This document shows, in pieces, positions 1 to 8,662 of a DNA stretch of 64,000 nt. The DNA is taken from the NCBI RefSeq assembly GCF_005938215.1, contig NZ_VCPD01000003.1, positions 62,001 to 126,000 of the forward strand, read 5' to 3'. Made by a program: the position numbers and the translations under genes. The stretch comes from Ruegeria sediminis (GTDB lineage Bacteria; Pseudomonadota; Alphaproteobacteria; Rhodobacterales; Rhodobacteraceae). Positions within the stretch are counted from its first letter, which is position 1; the number at the start of each line of letters is the position of its first letter. The notes below the pieces were generated by a model. The model was not told the DNA's origin. It worked only from the letters and a program-made list of their open reading frames with translations, and made no database searches.

Positions 1-849
1 ATCGAGTTGGAGACCACCGTGGTCAAGCTGGGCGAGGGCCGCTACTACCTCGTCTGCGCCGCCTTCTTCGAACAGCGGCTGCTGGATCACCTGAACAAGA
101 ACCTCGCGGGCGAGGAGGTCAACATCATCCTCCGCTCGAACGACTGGGCCGCGCTTGCTCTCAACGGTCCCAGGGCCCGCGAGGTTCTGGCCGCCTGCAC
201 CGAGGCCGACCTGTCGAATGCGGGCTTCAAATGGCTGACCGCGCAGCAGATCGACGTGGCGGGCCACAAGCTCTGGGCCTTCCGCATGTCCTATGCGGGA
301 GAGTTGGGGTGGGAGTTGCATATTCCCCGCGAAAGCACGCTCGCCGTCTATGACGCCCTTTGGGCCGCGGGCGGGGCGCATGGCATTTCCGACTACGGCT
401 CTTTCGCGATGAACGCGCTGCGCATGGAAAAGGCGTTCAAGGGGGCCGGCGAACTGACCAACGAAGTCACGCTGGCCGAGGCGGATGTGCTGCGCTTTGC
501 CCGCACCGACAAGGAGTATCTCGGCAAGGACCGGACCCTGAACACCGATCTGCCATGGATCTGCGCCTATCTGGAGATCGAGCCCAACGGGGTCGAGGAT
601 GGCCACGGCGGCGAGGCGATCCGGCTGGGCGGCAAGGTCGTCGGCTCGACGGCCTCGGTCGCCTTTGGCCACACGGTCGGCAAGATCCTGGCCTTCGCCT
701 ACGTCAAGCCGCACGTCAACATGCCGGGTACCGAGGTCGAGGTGATCATCGCGGGCAAGCCCCGCAAGGGCCGCATCCTTGGTGAACCCGCCTACGATCC
801 GCAAGGCCTTCGGCCCCGAGCCGACGCGGTGATGGAGGCGGCGGTATGA
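1..849 (+). CDS. Dimethylglycine dehydrogenase-like protein, GcvT-type C-terminal part (5' end outside window)
   Basis: The reading frame is open from base 1, so the true start lies upstream; only about 282 C-terminal residues are seen. They match the folate-binding aminomethyltransferase (GcvT) half of FAD-GcvT fusions such as dimethylglycine or sarcosine dehydrogenase: a GPRAREVL segment, an SYAGELGWELH segment and an LRMEKAF segment are typical. The same architecture is complete at 37272-39674. Such enzymes oxidatively demethylate N-methyl amines and pass the one-carbon unit to tetrahydrofolate. The stop overlaps the next start (ATGA at 846-849), placing it at the head of the dddQ operon. 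The exact substrate cannot be told. Confidence 0.8.
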   Translation: MELETTVVKLGEGRYYLVCAAFFEQRLLDHLNKNLAGEEVNIILRSNDWAALALNGPRAREVLAACTEADLSNAGFKWLTAQQIDVAGHKLWAFRMSYAGELGWELHIPRESTLAVYDALWAAGGAHGISDYGSFAMNALRMEKAFKGAGELTNEVTLAEADVLRFARTDKEYLGKDRTLNTDLPWICAYLEIEPNGVEDGHGGEAIRLGGKVVGSTASVAFGHTVGKILAFAYVKPHVNMPGTEVEVIIAGKPRKGRILGEPAYDPQGLRPRADAVMEAAV

Positions 850-1928
850 CCATCCCGCCGAAAATGAAGGCCATGGTCCTCATGGGGCATGGCGGTCTCG
901 ACAAGTACGAATGGCACGAGGATTGGCTGACACCCTCGCCGGGGCCGATGGAAGTCCTGATCCGGGTCGGGGCCTGCGGTCTGAACAACACCGACGTGAA
1001 CACGCGCACCGGCTGGTATTCCAAGGCGGTGAGCGAGGCCACGACCGGCGGCGCCTATGCGGACGTGGCCGAAGAGGATCCGACCTGGGGCGGCCGCCCG
1101 CTGACCTTTCCCCGCATCCAGGGGGCGGACGTGGTCGGCATCGTCGTGGCTGTCGGCGAAGGCGCGGATGCGACGCTGATCGGCAGGCGCGTCATGGTCA
1201 ACGGCTGGCTGCGCGACTGGGACGATCCGGACAACATGGACAAGACGGGCTACTACGGTTCGGAATGCGACGGCGGCTTCGCCGAGTTCGCCACCGCCGA
1301 TGCGCGCAACGTGGTGCCGGTCGACTCCGACCTGTCGGATGCGGCCCTCGCCACGTTCGCGTGCTCCTACTCGACGGCCGAAGGGATGCTGTCCCGCGCC
1401 AACGTAGGTGCGGGCGACACGGTGCTGGTGCCGGGCGCCTCGGGCGGCGTCGGCGGCGCGTTGGTGCAGCTGGCGAAACTGCGCGGCGCGCGGGTCATTG
1501 CCATGGCCTCCGAGGCCAAGCATGACGAGGTGGCGAAGCTCGGCCCGGACCGCATCCTGCCTCGCGCGCCGGCGGACCTGCGGGCGGCGCTTGGCGACGA
1601 GAAGGTCACCGTCGTCGCGGATGTAGTCGGCGGGCCTTGTTGGCCCAGGCTGATCGACATCCTCGAACGCGGCGGGCGCTACACCTGTTCCGGCGCCATC
1701 GCGGGCCCGATCGTCGAGTTCGATTTGCGTACATTCTACCTGCGCGACCTGACCTTCACCGGCTCGACGGTTCTGTCGCCGCAGGTGTTCGAGAACATCG
1801 TGCGCCACATCGAGCAAGGAAGGCTGCAGCCGGTTCTGGCCGCGACCTATCCCCTGCGCGAGCTGCGCGAGGCGCAGCAAGCCTTCATCGACAAGACCCA
1901 TACCGGCAACATCGTGGTGATCCCATGA
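846..1928 (+). CDS. Medium-chain dehydrogenase/reductase (alcohol dehydrogenase / quinone reductase family)
   Basis: This 360-residue protein has the GroES-like N-terminal domain and a Rossmann domain with a GASGGVGG nucleotide-binding turn near residue 198, as in the MDR superfamily. The four-cysteine structural zinc loop of classical alcohol dehydrogenases is absent, so it is nearer the zeta-crystallin/quinone reductase side; a CGLNNTD segment replaces the usual CH-S-D catalytic zinc site. It probably reduces or oxidises a carbonyl/enone with NAD(P)H. It overlaps both neighbours by 4 bases. An acryloyl-CoA reductase (AcuI-like) role would suit a DMSP operon, but the sequence does not look specifically like AcuI, so this stays a guess. 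Confidence 0.85.
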   Translation: MTIPPKMKAMVLMGHGGLDKYEWHEDWLTPSPGPMEVLIRVGACGLNNTDVNTRTGWYSKAVSEATTGGAYADVAEEDPTWGGRPLTFPRIQGADVVGIVVAVGEGADATLIGRRVMVNGWLRDWDDPDNMDKTGYYGSECDGGFAEFATADARNVVPVDSDLSDAALATFACSYSTAEGMLSRANVGAGDTVLVPGASGGVGGALVQLAKLRGARVIAMASEAKHDEVAKLGPDRILPRAPADLRAALGDEKVTVVADVVGGPCWPRLIDILERGGRYTCSGAIAGPIVEFDLRTFYLRDLTFTGSTVLSPQVFENIVRHIEQGRLQPVLAATYPLRELREAQQAFIDKTHTGNIVVIP

Positions 1929-2506
1929 CGACACTCGAAGACGTTCTCGAAGCCGCGCGCCTGCTGCATGCGGCGCATCCCGACCTCGCTGCCTTCGCGC
2001 CCTGGCCCAGGGACCTGACCCCGAGCGGCCTGCAGCCCCGCCCGATCCCGGCGACGGATCTGGTGGCGGCTTTCGCCCATTCCGGCACGCCGCTGACCAA
2101 TGCCTTGATCGACGCGGTCAGGGCCACGGCGCATCTGGCGGAATGGAAACGCACTTATACCGAAGAAGAGGTCGGCGCGGATTTCCGCAATCGCTACGGC
2201 TATTTCGAGCTGTTCGGCCCGACCGGACATTTCCACTCGAACCAGCTGCGCGGCTATGTCGCCTATTGGGGCGAGGGGCTGTCCTATGACTGGCACAGCC
2301 ACCAGGCGGAAGAACTTTACCTGACCCTCGGCGGCGGCGCGCTGTTCAAGGTCGACGGCGACGAGGCCCATGTCGGTCCCGGCCAGACCCGCGCCCATGC
2401 CAGTTGGCAGAGCCATGCGATGATCACCACCGAGCAGCCGATCCTGACTTTCGTGCTCTGGCGCGGCGAAGGCATGGCCGATCTGCCTAAAATGGACGCC
2501 GCATGA
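1925..2506 (+). CDS. dddQ: Dimethylsulfoniopropionate (DMSP) lyase, DddQ-type cupin
   Basis: This 193-residue protein has the size and the single C-terminal cupin domain of DddQ, which cleaves DMSP to dimethyl sulfide and acrylate in roseobacters. The metal and catalytic residues fit the DddQ pattern: His126, Glu130 and His164 as metal ligands and Tyr132 as the general base, inside a [10 protein letters not shown] motif. Their spacing equals what I recall for the structurally studied DddQ (His125, Glu129, Tyr131, His163). The region before the cupin ([10 protein letters not shown]) also fits. The start is fixed by the ATGA overlap with the upstream stop, and the stop overlaps the next start. 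Cytoplasmic; no signal peptide. Confidence 0.88.
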   Translation: MTTLEDVLEAARLLHAAHPDLAAFAPWPRDLTPSGLQPRPIPATDLVAAFAHSGTPLTNALIDAVRATAHLAEWKRTYTEEEVGADFRNRYGYFELFGPTGHFHSNQLRGYVAYWGEGLSYDWHSHQAEELYLTLGGGALFKVDGDEAHVGPGQTRAHASWQSHAMITTEQPILTFVLWRGEGMADLPKMDAA

Positions 2507-3609
2507 AGATCACCCGCATCTCGGTCTACCATGTCGATCTGCCGCTCGAGCATCCCTACTGGCTGTCCGGCGGGCGGCTGAAGTTCGAGGTGCTGGACGC
2601 GACCTTCGTCAAGCTGGAGACCGACGAGGGATTGACCGGCTGGGGCGAAGGCACGCCCTGGGGGCACACCTATGTGCCTGCGCACGGCCCCGGCATCCGC
2701 GCCGGCATCGAGACCATGGCCCGCTTCGTGCTGGGACTGGATCCGCGCAAGGTGCTGGAAGTCGAGCGGGCGATGGATCTGGCCTTGCCCGGGCATCTCT
2801 ACGCCAAATCCCCGATCGACATGGCCTGCTGGGACATCGCCAGTCAGGCGGCGGATCTGCCGATCGCCGACCTGATGGGCGGCGGTTCGCGGACGCCCGC
2901 GCCCATCGCCTCGTCGGTCGGAGCCAAGACGGTGGAGGAGACGCGCGAAGTCATGGACCGCTACCGCGCCCGCGGCTACCACGTGCATTCGGTCAAGGTG
3001 GGCGGCGACGTGGAGCGCGACATCGAACGCATCCGCGACGTCGAGGCGCACCGGCCGCGCGGCGAGCGCATCCTCTATGACGTGAACCGCGCCTGGACCC
3101 GACAGCAGGCGCTGCGGGTGATGAAGGCGACCGAGGATCTGAGCGTGATGTTCGAGCAGCCGGGCGAAACGCTGGACGACATCGCGGCGATCCGGGCGCT
3201 GCATTCGGCCCCGGTCAGCGTGGATGAATGCCTTGTCACCCTGCAGGATGCGACCCGTGTCGCGCGCGACGGTCTGGCCGAGGTGTTCGGCATCAAGCTG
3301 AACCGTGTCGGCGGTCTGACCAAGGCCGCGCGGATGCGCGACATCGCGTTGGCGCATGGCATCGACATGTTCGTGATGGCGACCGGCGGGTCGGTCCTGG
3401 CCGATGCCGAGGCGCTGCACCTGGCCGCCACCATCCCCGATCACAATTTGCTGGGGATCTGGGCCTGTCAGGACATGCTGACGCTGGACATTGCCGGCGG
3501 TCGTGGCCCGCGCAACGCGGACGGATACCTGAACCTGCCCGAAGCGCCCGGTCTGGGCGTCGCCCCTGATGAGGAGGCGCTGGGCAAACCTATGGCGGTT
3601 TATCAATGA
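2503..3609 (+). CDS. Enolase-superfamily enzyme, mandelate racemase/muconate lactonizing type, betaine-epimerase-like (first copy)
   Basis: This 368-residue protein has the N-terminal capping domain and the (beta/alpha)7-beta barrel of the enolase superfamily. Candidate acid/base lysines are Lys165 (HSVKVGG) and Lys265 (GIKLNRVGG), with metal ligands near Asp193, Glu218 and Asp241. This layout equals that of 4-hydroxyproline betaine 2-epimerase (HpbD; Lys163 and Lys265 as I recall), which abstracts an alpha proton next to a carboxylate. It diverges from the second copy in the seventh/eighth strands (MATGGS instead of EDTWGSD), so the two likely differ in substrate. It is coupled by 4-base overlaps to dddQ and to the next gene. 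Confidence 0.85.
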   Translation: MKITRISVYHVDLPLEHPYWLSGGRLKFEVLDATFVKLETDEGLTGWGEGTPWGHTYVPAHGPGIRAGIETMARFVLGLDPRKVLEVERAMDLALPGHLYAKSPIDMACWDIASQAADLPIADLMGGGSRTPAPIASSVGAKTVEETREVMDRYRARGYHVHSVKVGGDVERDIERIRDVEAHRPRGERILYDVNRAWTRQQALRVMKATEDLSVMFEQPGETLDDIAAIRALHSAPVSVDECLVTLQDATRVARDGLAEVFGIKLNRVGGLTKAARMRDIALAHGIDMFVMATGGSVLADAEALHLAATIPDHNLLGIWACQDMLTLDIAGGRGPRNADGYLNLPEAPGLGVAPDEEALGKPMAVYQ

Positions 3610-4712
3610 CGCGGATCGTTCGCATATCGCTGTGGCACATGCCGCTGACCAGCCACGAGGCTTATTACATGGCCGACGGCAAGACTTGCGACACGGTGGA
3701 AACGGTCGTGCTGGCGCTCGACACCGATGACGGGCTGACCGGCTGGGGCGAGGTTTGTCCCATCCCGCATTACCTGCCGGCCTACGCGCGCGGCGTGGCC
3801 CCGGCGCTGCAGGAACTGGCCCCGGTGCTGCTGGGCGCCGATCCGGTCGGCCCCGAGGCCTTGATGGCGCGGCTCGACCGGCATCTGCAGGGGCATGTCT
3901 ATGCCAAATCGGCGCTGGACATCGCGCTCTGGGATCTGACCGGGCAGGTGGCGGGCCTGCCGCTTTTTGCGCTGCTGGGCGGGCGGCGGGCCGAGACCAT
4001 GCCGCTCTATCATTCGATCACCTGCGTCGCGCCCGACGAAATGGCGCGCATCGCGCGCGAGGCGAAGAACCAGGGCCTGACCCAGTTCCAGGTCAAGCTG
4101 GGCGCGGACAGGGACTGGCAGGCCGATGTCGCCCGCCTGCAGATGGTGCGCGAGGCGGTGGGCGACGGGCCGCTTGTTTATGGCGACTGGAATTGCGGCG
4201 CATCCTCGCTGGACGCGACGCGGGTAGGGCGTGCGGTCGCCGATCTGGACGTGATGCTTGAACAGCCCTGCGCCACCATCGAGGATTGCGCGCGGGTGCG
4301 CGCCGCCACGAACCTGCCGATGAAACTGGACGAAAGCGCCCATGACACGGCCAGCCTGCTTGCAGGGCACGCGCACGGCTGCATGGATGCGGTCGCGATC
4401 AAGCTGTCGAAATTCGGCGGCCTGTCCGCGGCGCGGCGGGCGCGCGACCTGTGCCTGCATCTGGGGGCCAAGATGTGCATCGAGGACACCTGGGGCTCGG
4501 ACATCACCACCGCGGCGCTGCTGCATCTGGGCGCGACGACGGATCCCGCGCGGCTGATGAACGTCTGCGACCTGTCCGGCTATGTCGCGCCGCGGCTTGC
4601 GCCCGAAGGGCCGGTGCGCAAGGCTGGACGCATCGCGCCGCCCGACGGCGCCGGTCTCGGGGTCGCGCCGGACCGCGACGATCTGGGCGAGCCGGATCTG
4701 ATTTTGGACTAG
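3606..4712 (+). CDS. Enolase-superfamily enzyme, 4-hydroxyproline-betaine-epimerase-like (second copy)
   Basis: This 368-residue protein is the closer of the two tandem copies to HpbD. Lys164 (FQVKLGAD) and Lys266 (AIKLSKFGG) would act on opposite faces of the substrate; Asp194, Glu219 and Asp242 bind the metal; an EDTWGSDI stretch matches the DDAWGGDI stretch I recall from HpbD. HpbD epimerises trans-4-hydroxyproline betaine and proline betaine, compounds used as osmolytes or as carbon sources. Finding it beside dddQ suggests that the operon handles onium osmolytes more broadly. Racemase, epimerase or cycloisomerase activity is well supported; the substrate is inferred. Confidence 0.83.
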   Translation: MTRIVRISLWHMPLTSHEAYYMADGKTCDTVETVVLALDTDDGLTGWGEVCPIPHYLPAYARGVAPALQELAPVLLGADPVGPEALMARLDRHLQGHVYAKSALDIALWDLTGQVAGLPLFALLGGRRAETMPLYHSITCVAPDEMARIAREAKNQGLTQFQVKLGADRDWQADVARLQMVREAVGDGPLVYGDWNCGASSLDATRVGRAVADLDVMLEQPCATIEDCARVRAATNLPMKLDESAHDTASLLAGHAHGCMDAVAIKLSKFGGLSAARRARDLCLHLGAKMCIEDTWGSDITTAALLHLGATTDPARLMNVCDLSGYVAPRLAPEGPVRKAGRIAPPDGAGLGVAPDRDDLGEPDLILD

Positions 4713-4721
4713 GAGGCCATC

Positions 4722-6002
4722 ATGCTCACGAAACTCAGCCAGGCCGATTGGATCGAACGTGCCAAGGCGGTGCTGCCCGGCGGCGGCTTCGGCAATTTCG
4801 ACCCCACCAAGTTCATCCGCGAGGGCAGCGGCAGCCGGGTCTGGGACGAGGACGGCAAGGAATATGTCGATTTCCTCATCGGCTCGGGGCCGATGTTGCT
4901 GGGCCACGGGCACCCGGAAGTGATGGAGGCGGTGCTGGAGCAGCTGCCCAAAGGCATGACGTTTTTTGCCAACAACGCCCGCGCCGTGGAACTGGCCGAG
5001 GAAATCTGTTCGGCCGTGGCCTGTGCGGATCAGGTGCGCTACGTCTCGTCAGGCGGCGAGGCGGACATGTACGCGATCCGGCTGGCCCGCGCCTTCACCG
5101 GGCGCGACCGGATCGTCAAATTCGAAGGCGGCTATCACGGCATGTGCGCCGAAGCACAGATGAGCCTGGCGCCGACCAGGATGGTGAACTTTCCGCAGGC
5201 GGTGCCGGACAGCGCCGGCATCCCCGAAAGCGTCCGCGCCGAGATGCTGATCGCGCCGTTCAACGATCCGGATTACATCCGGTCGCTGCTGGCCGAGCAT
5301 GGCAGGGACGTGGCCGCGATCATCGTCGAGCCGCTGCAGCGGATCATCCCGCCCGTGCCCGGTTTCCTGCAACTGCTGCGGGACGAGGCCGACAAATACG
5401 GCATCGTGTTGATCTTCGACGAGGTGGTGACCGGGTTCCGCTTTTCCTATGGCGGCGCGCAGGAGCTTTACGGCGTGACGCCGGACATCGCCACGCTGGG
5501 CAAGATCATCGGCGGTGGTTTCCCTCTGGCCGCGATCGCTGGCCGCGCGGACATCATGGCGCATTTTGACAAGGCAGCGGTCGGGGCGGAAAAATGGCTG
5601 ATGCAGCTGGGCACGCTGTCGGGCAACCCGGTGGCCGCGGTGGCGGGGCTGAAAACGATGGAGGTGCTGCGCCGCGACGGACAATATGACAGGCTGCGCG
5701 CCAACGGACGCCGCCTGATGAACATGGCGAAGGCGGCGCTGGATGCGCAGGGCATCGCGCATCGGATCGTCGGTGACCCGACCCTGTTCGAGATCGTGTT
5801 CACGACCGGCGAGATTCGGGATTACCGCGATGTATTCGGGTCGGATACCGCCAAGGCGGCCAGGTTCAACGCGGTCCTGATGCAGAACGGCATGTTCAAG
5901 TCCCCCGGCAAGACATACCCGTCGCTGGCGCTGACCGAAGAGGATTTCGAGCTTTGCCAGGCGGCCTATGAAAGAGCCGCCGAAGCTATCGCGCAAACCT
6001 AG
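4722..6002 (+). CDS. Class III aminotransferase / glutamate-1-semialdehyde aminomutase-like protein
   Basis: This 426-residue PLP enzyme has the fold-type I features of class III aminotransferases: SSGGEAD for phosphate contact, an FEGGYHG segment, the IFDEVVTGFR motif whose Asp binds the pyridine nitrogen, and the Schiff-base lysine at about residue 261 in LGKIIGGGFP. It resembles HemL-like proteins, but the operon context points to a catabolic transaminase or aminomutase rather than haem synthesis. An SD-like GGAGG lies just ahead of the ATG, 9 bases after the previous stop, so it is the last gene of the dddQ operon. Substrate unknown. Confidence 0.85.
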   Translation: MLTKLSQADWIERAKAVLPGGGFGNFDPTKFIREGSGSRVWDEDGKEYVDFLIGSGPMLLGHGHPEVMEAVLEQLPKGMTFFANNARAVELAEEICSAVACADQVRYVSSGGEADMYAIRLARAFTGRDRIVKFEGGYHGMCAEAQMSLAPTRMVNFPQAVPDSAGIPESVRAEMLIAPFNDPDYIRSLLAEHGRDVAAIIVEPLQRIIPPVPGFLQLLRDEADKYGIVLIFDEVVTGFRFSYGGAQELYGVTPDIATLGKIIGGGFPLAAIAGRADIMAHFDKAAVGAEKWLMQLGTLSGNPVAAVAGLKTMEVLRRDGQYDRLRANGRRLMNMAKAALDAQGIAHRIVGDPTLFEIVFTTGEIRDYRDVFGSDTAKAARFNAVLMQNGMFKSPGKTYPSLALTEEDFELCQAAYERAAEAIAQT

Positions 6003-6066
6003 GCCGGACGGAGCCGGGTCCGCTTCGGCGCTGACCGGCGCGAGCCTTGCGCGGCAGGGCGGTGCG

Positions 6067-6285
6067 TCAGATCGCGTCCGCCATCACCAGTCGGATGATG
6101 TCCTCGCGCTGGAACCCCCGTGCCGCCAGTTCCGTGTCGGACATCGCGCTGTAGGCGTTGATGCGGCGGACCTTGGCGGTTGCCTCGCCAATGCGGGTAA
6201 GCGCATCCCAGATGCCGGCCAGAATGTCGCCGGCGACCTTCAGAAGGGCAGGCAGCGAGGCGGGTTGTGCGGTCGAATGTGCCAT
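6067..6285 (-). CDS. DUF1127 small protein
   Basis: This 72-residue protein ends in the DUF1127 pattern (YSAMSDTELAARGFQREDI followed by a short tail), an arginine/leucine-rich motif of many alphaproteobacterial stress-induced small proteins. The longer open frame reaches 6426, but the internal ATG at 6285 has a good ribosome site (GAGGACGAG) and gives the usual family length. DUF1127 proteins in Rhodobacter have been tied to RNA turnover and to stress-regulated sRNAs; I see no sRNA here. It is convergent with the aminotransferase gene. Confidence 0.8.
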   Translation of the reverse strand: MAHSTAQPASLPALLKVAGDILAGIWDALTRIGEATAKVRRINAYSAMSDTELAARGFQREDIIRLVMADAI

Positions 6286-6327
6286 GTCTGACTCGTCCTC
6301 TGGCGAATGAAAGGTTCGACCGGATTT

Positions 6328-6345
6328 ATGCTGCATTTGCAGCAT
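6328..6345. repeat. Perfect 8-bp inverted repeat, possible operator
   Basis: ATGCTGCA and TGCAGCAT flank a 2-base centre. The site lies 43 bases upstream of the DUF1127 start codon, where a regulator could act. The binding protein is unknown. Confidence 0.5.
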
Positions 6346-6485
6346 TGGGTAGGGCGGCCTGCGAATAGCTGCCGTGCATTCGTTGCAAATCTGCAGGGAA
6401 ATTGTTTCTTTTCCGTGTCGTGCCACGCGAACGAAACTCGGTGCAAACCGCCGGGTTCATGTGCAGTTGCGGCGAATGCGAACCG

Positions 6486-6514
6486 TTTACCAATTTATGC
6501 ATTCATGATATACA
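6486..6514 (+). promoter_or_regulatory. Candidate sigma-70 promoter for the diheme cytochrome gene
   Basis: A TTTACC -35-like box and a TATACA -10-like box are separated by 17 bases, about 85 bases ahead of the cytochrome start. Each box matches the consensus at 4 of 6 positions. A TTATGCA/TGCATAA inverted pair (6495-6501, 6520-6526) spans the -10 box and could be an operator. Confidence 0.4.
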
Positions 6515-6599
6515 TTTTCTGCATAAGTCTCTGATGCACTTATGTTTTCACTGTGCCGCGCGGGGGTGATGCGCGGCACGTGTTTTTGGGGGGAAGTCA

Positions 6600-7439
6600 A
6601 TGAAGAACGTAGCGCACGCCGCTGCGGTGCTGGTTGCCGGCGCAGGGTTTGCCTGTGCGGAACCCAGCGTCGAGCGAGGAGAATACCTGGTGCAGGGCCC
6701 GATGGGCTGCGGCAATTGCCACACGCCGTTCGGGGCCAAAGGGCTGGACATGAGCCGGGATCTGGCCGGCCGCGAGGTCGAGGAGACCGAGCATTTCATC
6801 GCGATTTCAGCCAACATAACGCCGGCCGGGCGGGTTTCGGACTGGAGCGACGAGGAACTGGGCCGCGCGATCCGAGAATGCATCCGGCCGGACGGAACGG
6901 TGATCGGGCCGCCGATGCCCTGCCTCGTCTATCGCGGATTGGGCGACGAAGACCTGGCTTCGGTGGTGATGTATCTGCGCACGGTTCCGCCGGTCGAGAA
7001 CGATCCGGGCCAATCCACCTACAAGATGCCCCTGCCGCCCGCCTACGGGCCACCCGTCGGCAGCGTCACCGCACCCGAACGCGCGGTGTCGGTGGAATAT
7101 GGCGCCTATCTCGCCAGCAGCATCGCGCATTGCGTCGAATGCCACTCGCCGATCGGGCCGGAAGGCCCGATGTTGGATGCCGCGCACCTTGGGGCCGGTG
7201 GCTACGAATTCGTGGGCCCCTGGGGCACGGTCGTCGGACCCAACATTACAAGTCACGAGGACGGTCTGTCGGGTTTTTCCGACGACGAGATCAAGACCAT
7301 GGTGGCCAGGGGCGAAAGGCCGGACGGCAGCCGGATGCTGCCGCCCATGCCCTATCCCTATTTCGCGCGGTTGACGGGCGAGGATCTGGATGCGCTGGTG
7401 ATGTATGTCCGCACCTTGCCGCCGCTGCCGGACCCCTGA
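6600..7439 (+). CDS. Periplasmic diheme c-type cytochrome
   Basis: This 279-residue protein starts with a short signal peptide (cleavage expected after about residue 20, AGFACA) and has two haem c sites, CGNCH at residues 37-41 and CVECH at 178-182, each in a separate cytochrome c domain with an MPPMP-like methionine loop (PPMPC and PPMPYP). The two-domain layout resembles cytochrome subunits of periplasmic alcohol or aldehyde dehydrogenases, which pass electrons to the respiratory chain. No partner dehydrogenase is adjacent. A G-rich SD (GGGGGGAAG) precedes the ATG. Confidence 0.85.
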   Translation: MKNVAHAAAVLVAGAGFACAEPSVERGEYLVQGPMGCGNCHTPFGAKGLDMSRDLAGREVEETEHFIAISANITPAGRVSDWSDEELGRAIRECIRPDGTVIGPPMPCLVYRGLGDEDLASVVMYLRTVPPVENDPGQSTYKMPLPPAYGPPVGSVTAPERAVSVEYGAYLASSIAHCVECHSPIGPEGPMLDAAHLGAGGYEFVGPWGTVVGPNITSHEDGLSGFSDDEIKTMVARGERPDGSRMLPPMPYPYFARLTGEDLDALVMYVRTLPPLPDP

Positions 7440-7445
7440 ACCGGG

Positions 7446-7841
7446 TCAGGCCCGGAACGCATCATCGACAGGCACCTGCAACGCGGTGACGATCCCGTTC
7501 GTCTGCATCGCCATTCCGATCACGGCCAGCAGTTCGCCATGCTGGGCGGTGGTCATGCCCTTGGCCCTTGCGGCGGCGGTGTGGGAATGCACGCAATATT
7601 CGCAGCCATTGGCCGTCGAGACCGCGACATAGATCATCTCCTTGACCAGCGGATCCAGAGCGCCCGGCCCCATCACCTGTTTCAACCGCTCCCAGGTGGC
7701 CTTGAGCAGAGCGGGGTCGTGGGCCAGCGCCCGCCAGAAGTTGTTGACATAGTCGGTGCCGCGCACCGTCCTTATGTCATCGAAGACGGCCAGCGCCTCG
7801 GCGCTGGCCTCCTCGTCCGACAGCAGTGGTACCGTCGCCAT
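7446..7841 (-). CDS. Carboxymuconolactone decarboxylase / AhpD-family protein
   Basis: This 131-residue protein carries the AhpD-type motif CEYCVHSH (cysteines near residues 80 and 83), found in peroxidase-related CMD-family proteins that use a cysteine pair and a nearby His for redox chemistry. The ATG at 7841 lies 2 bases after the stop of the upstream cyclase gene, so the two form an operon. The family includes alkylhydroperoxide reductase partners and peroxidase-like proteins; the actual substrate is not evident. Confidence 0.82.
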   Translation of the reverse strand: MATVPLLSDEEASAEALAVFDDIRTVRGTDYVNNFWRALAHDPALLKATWERLKQVMGPGALDPLVKEMIYVAVSTANGCEYCVHSHTAAARAKGMTTAQHGELLAVIGMAMQTNGIVTALQVPVDDAFRA

Positions 7842-7843
7842 GC

Positions 7844-8662
7844 TCACACCATCGCGAAAATGCGCGCGGGGCCGCCCGACCCGCCGCGATGGGCGGGCGC
7901 GCCGACGACCAGCGTCGCTCCGCTGGCCGGCACCTTGTCCAGGTTGGCGAGGTTCTCGATCCCGTAGCGGTTGGTCGGCAGCCAGGCGTAATGCGTGACG
8001 AAATCGGCCGAGGGCCCGTGATCCAACGACAGGGTATCGACGGCCAAGGCCACCGCGCCGGACTGTTCGAGCAGCATCTGAGCGGCTTCGACGTGGAAGC
8101 CGGGGAAATGCATCTTGCCCTCGGCGTCCGCGTTGCGGAACTCGTCGCTTCCGGTCTTGCCGGCCCAACCGGAATGCATCGCGACGCAGGCACCGTCCGG
8201 AATCGGCCCGTTGGCGTCGATCCACGCCTTCAGGTCGTCGGGGGTCACCTGCGCATCAGCATCCTCGGCCGCGCGTGCGGCGATGTCGATCACGCAAAGC
8301 GGACAGAACAGGTTCGAAACCGGAATTTCGTCCACCGCCTGACCGTCCGCCGAAAAATGCAGCGGGGCATCGACATGCGTGCCCGTGTGCTCGTTCACCG
8401 CGAGATTGAACAGGTTGAAGCCGTTTTCCTTGAAATTGAACGCCTGCGTCGCCTCGATTCCGGGTGCCCCGAAATAGGTGGGAAACTCGGCGTCGTAGAC
8501 ATGGGTCATGTCAACGACCTCGCCGTGGCCCATGGCCATGGCCGGGGTGGTCAGACCGGACCCAAGCGCGGTTCCCGCAACCGCGGCGGCGCCGGCCTTG
8601 AAGAAGGACCGCCGCGACAGCATCCGCTCCTTGACGGCATTCATCACGCAAATATCGCACAT
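7844..8662 (-). CDS. Tat-exported metal-dependent cyclase-family hydrolase
   Basis: This 272-residue protein belongs to the cyclase/kynurenine-formamidase-like family, shown by the metal-binding HTGTHVDAPLHF motif and a later AMHSGW stretch. Its N-terminus has a twin-arginine signal (SRRSFFKAG followed by a small-residue hydrophobic run ending TPAMA), so the folded enzyme should be exported. Ahead of the Tat motif lies an unusual MCDICVMNAV segment with a CxxC pair. The ATG at 8662 was chosen because a GGGAG ribosome site lies just upstream; the frame is open further. The substrate is probably a small amide, ester or lactone. Confidence 0.8.
   Translation of the reverse strand: MCDICVMNAVKERMLSRRSFFKAGAAAVAGTALGSGLTTPAMAMGHGEVVDMTHVYDAEFPTYFGAPGIEATQAFNFKENGFNLFNLAVNEHTGTHVDAPLHFSADGQAVDEIPVSNLFCPLCVIDIAARAAEDADAQVTPDDLKAWIDANGPIPDGACVAMHSGWAGKTGSDEFRNADAEGKMHFPGFHVEAAQMLLEQSGAVALAVDTLSLDHGPSADFVTHYAWLPTNRYGIENLANLDKVPASGATLVVGAPAHRGGSGGPARIFAMV

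Larger units (their letters stand above)
6286..6599. other. Intergenic regulatory region between DUF1127 gene and cytochrome gene
   Basis: This 314-base divergent spacer has no supported gene. It is more AT-rich than its surroundings and carries many TGCA-containing words, including a perfect inverted repeat (6328-6345) near the DUF1127 start and a TTATGCA/TGCATAA pair (6495-6501 and 6520-6526) around a putative -10 box for the cytochrome gene. Confidence 0.6.

Noticed and set aside
4722-6002. hemL, glutamate-1-semialdehyde aminomutase for haem synthesis
   Set aside because: It is class III and HemL-like, but it sits at the end of a catabolic operon; alphaproteobacteria normally make aminolevulinate by HemA (C4 route).
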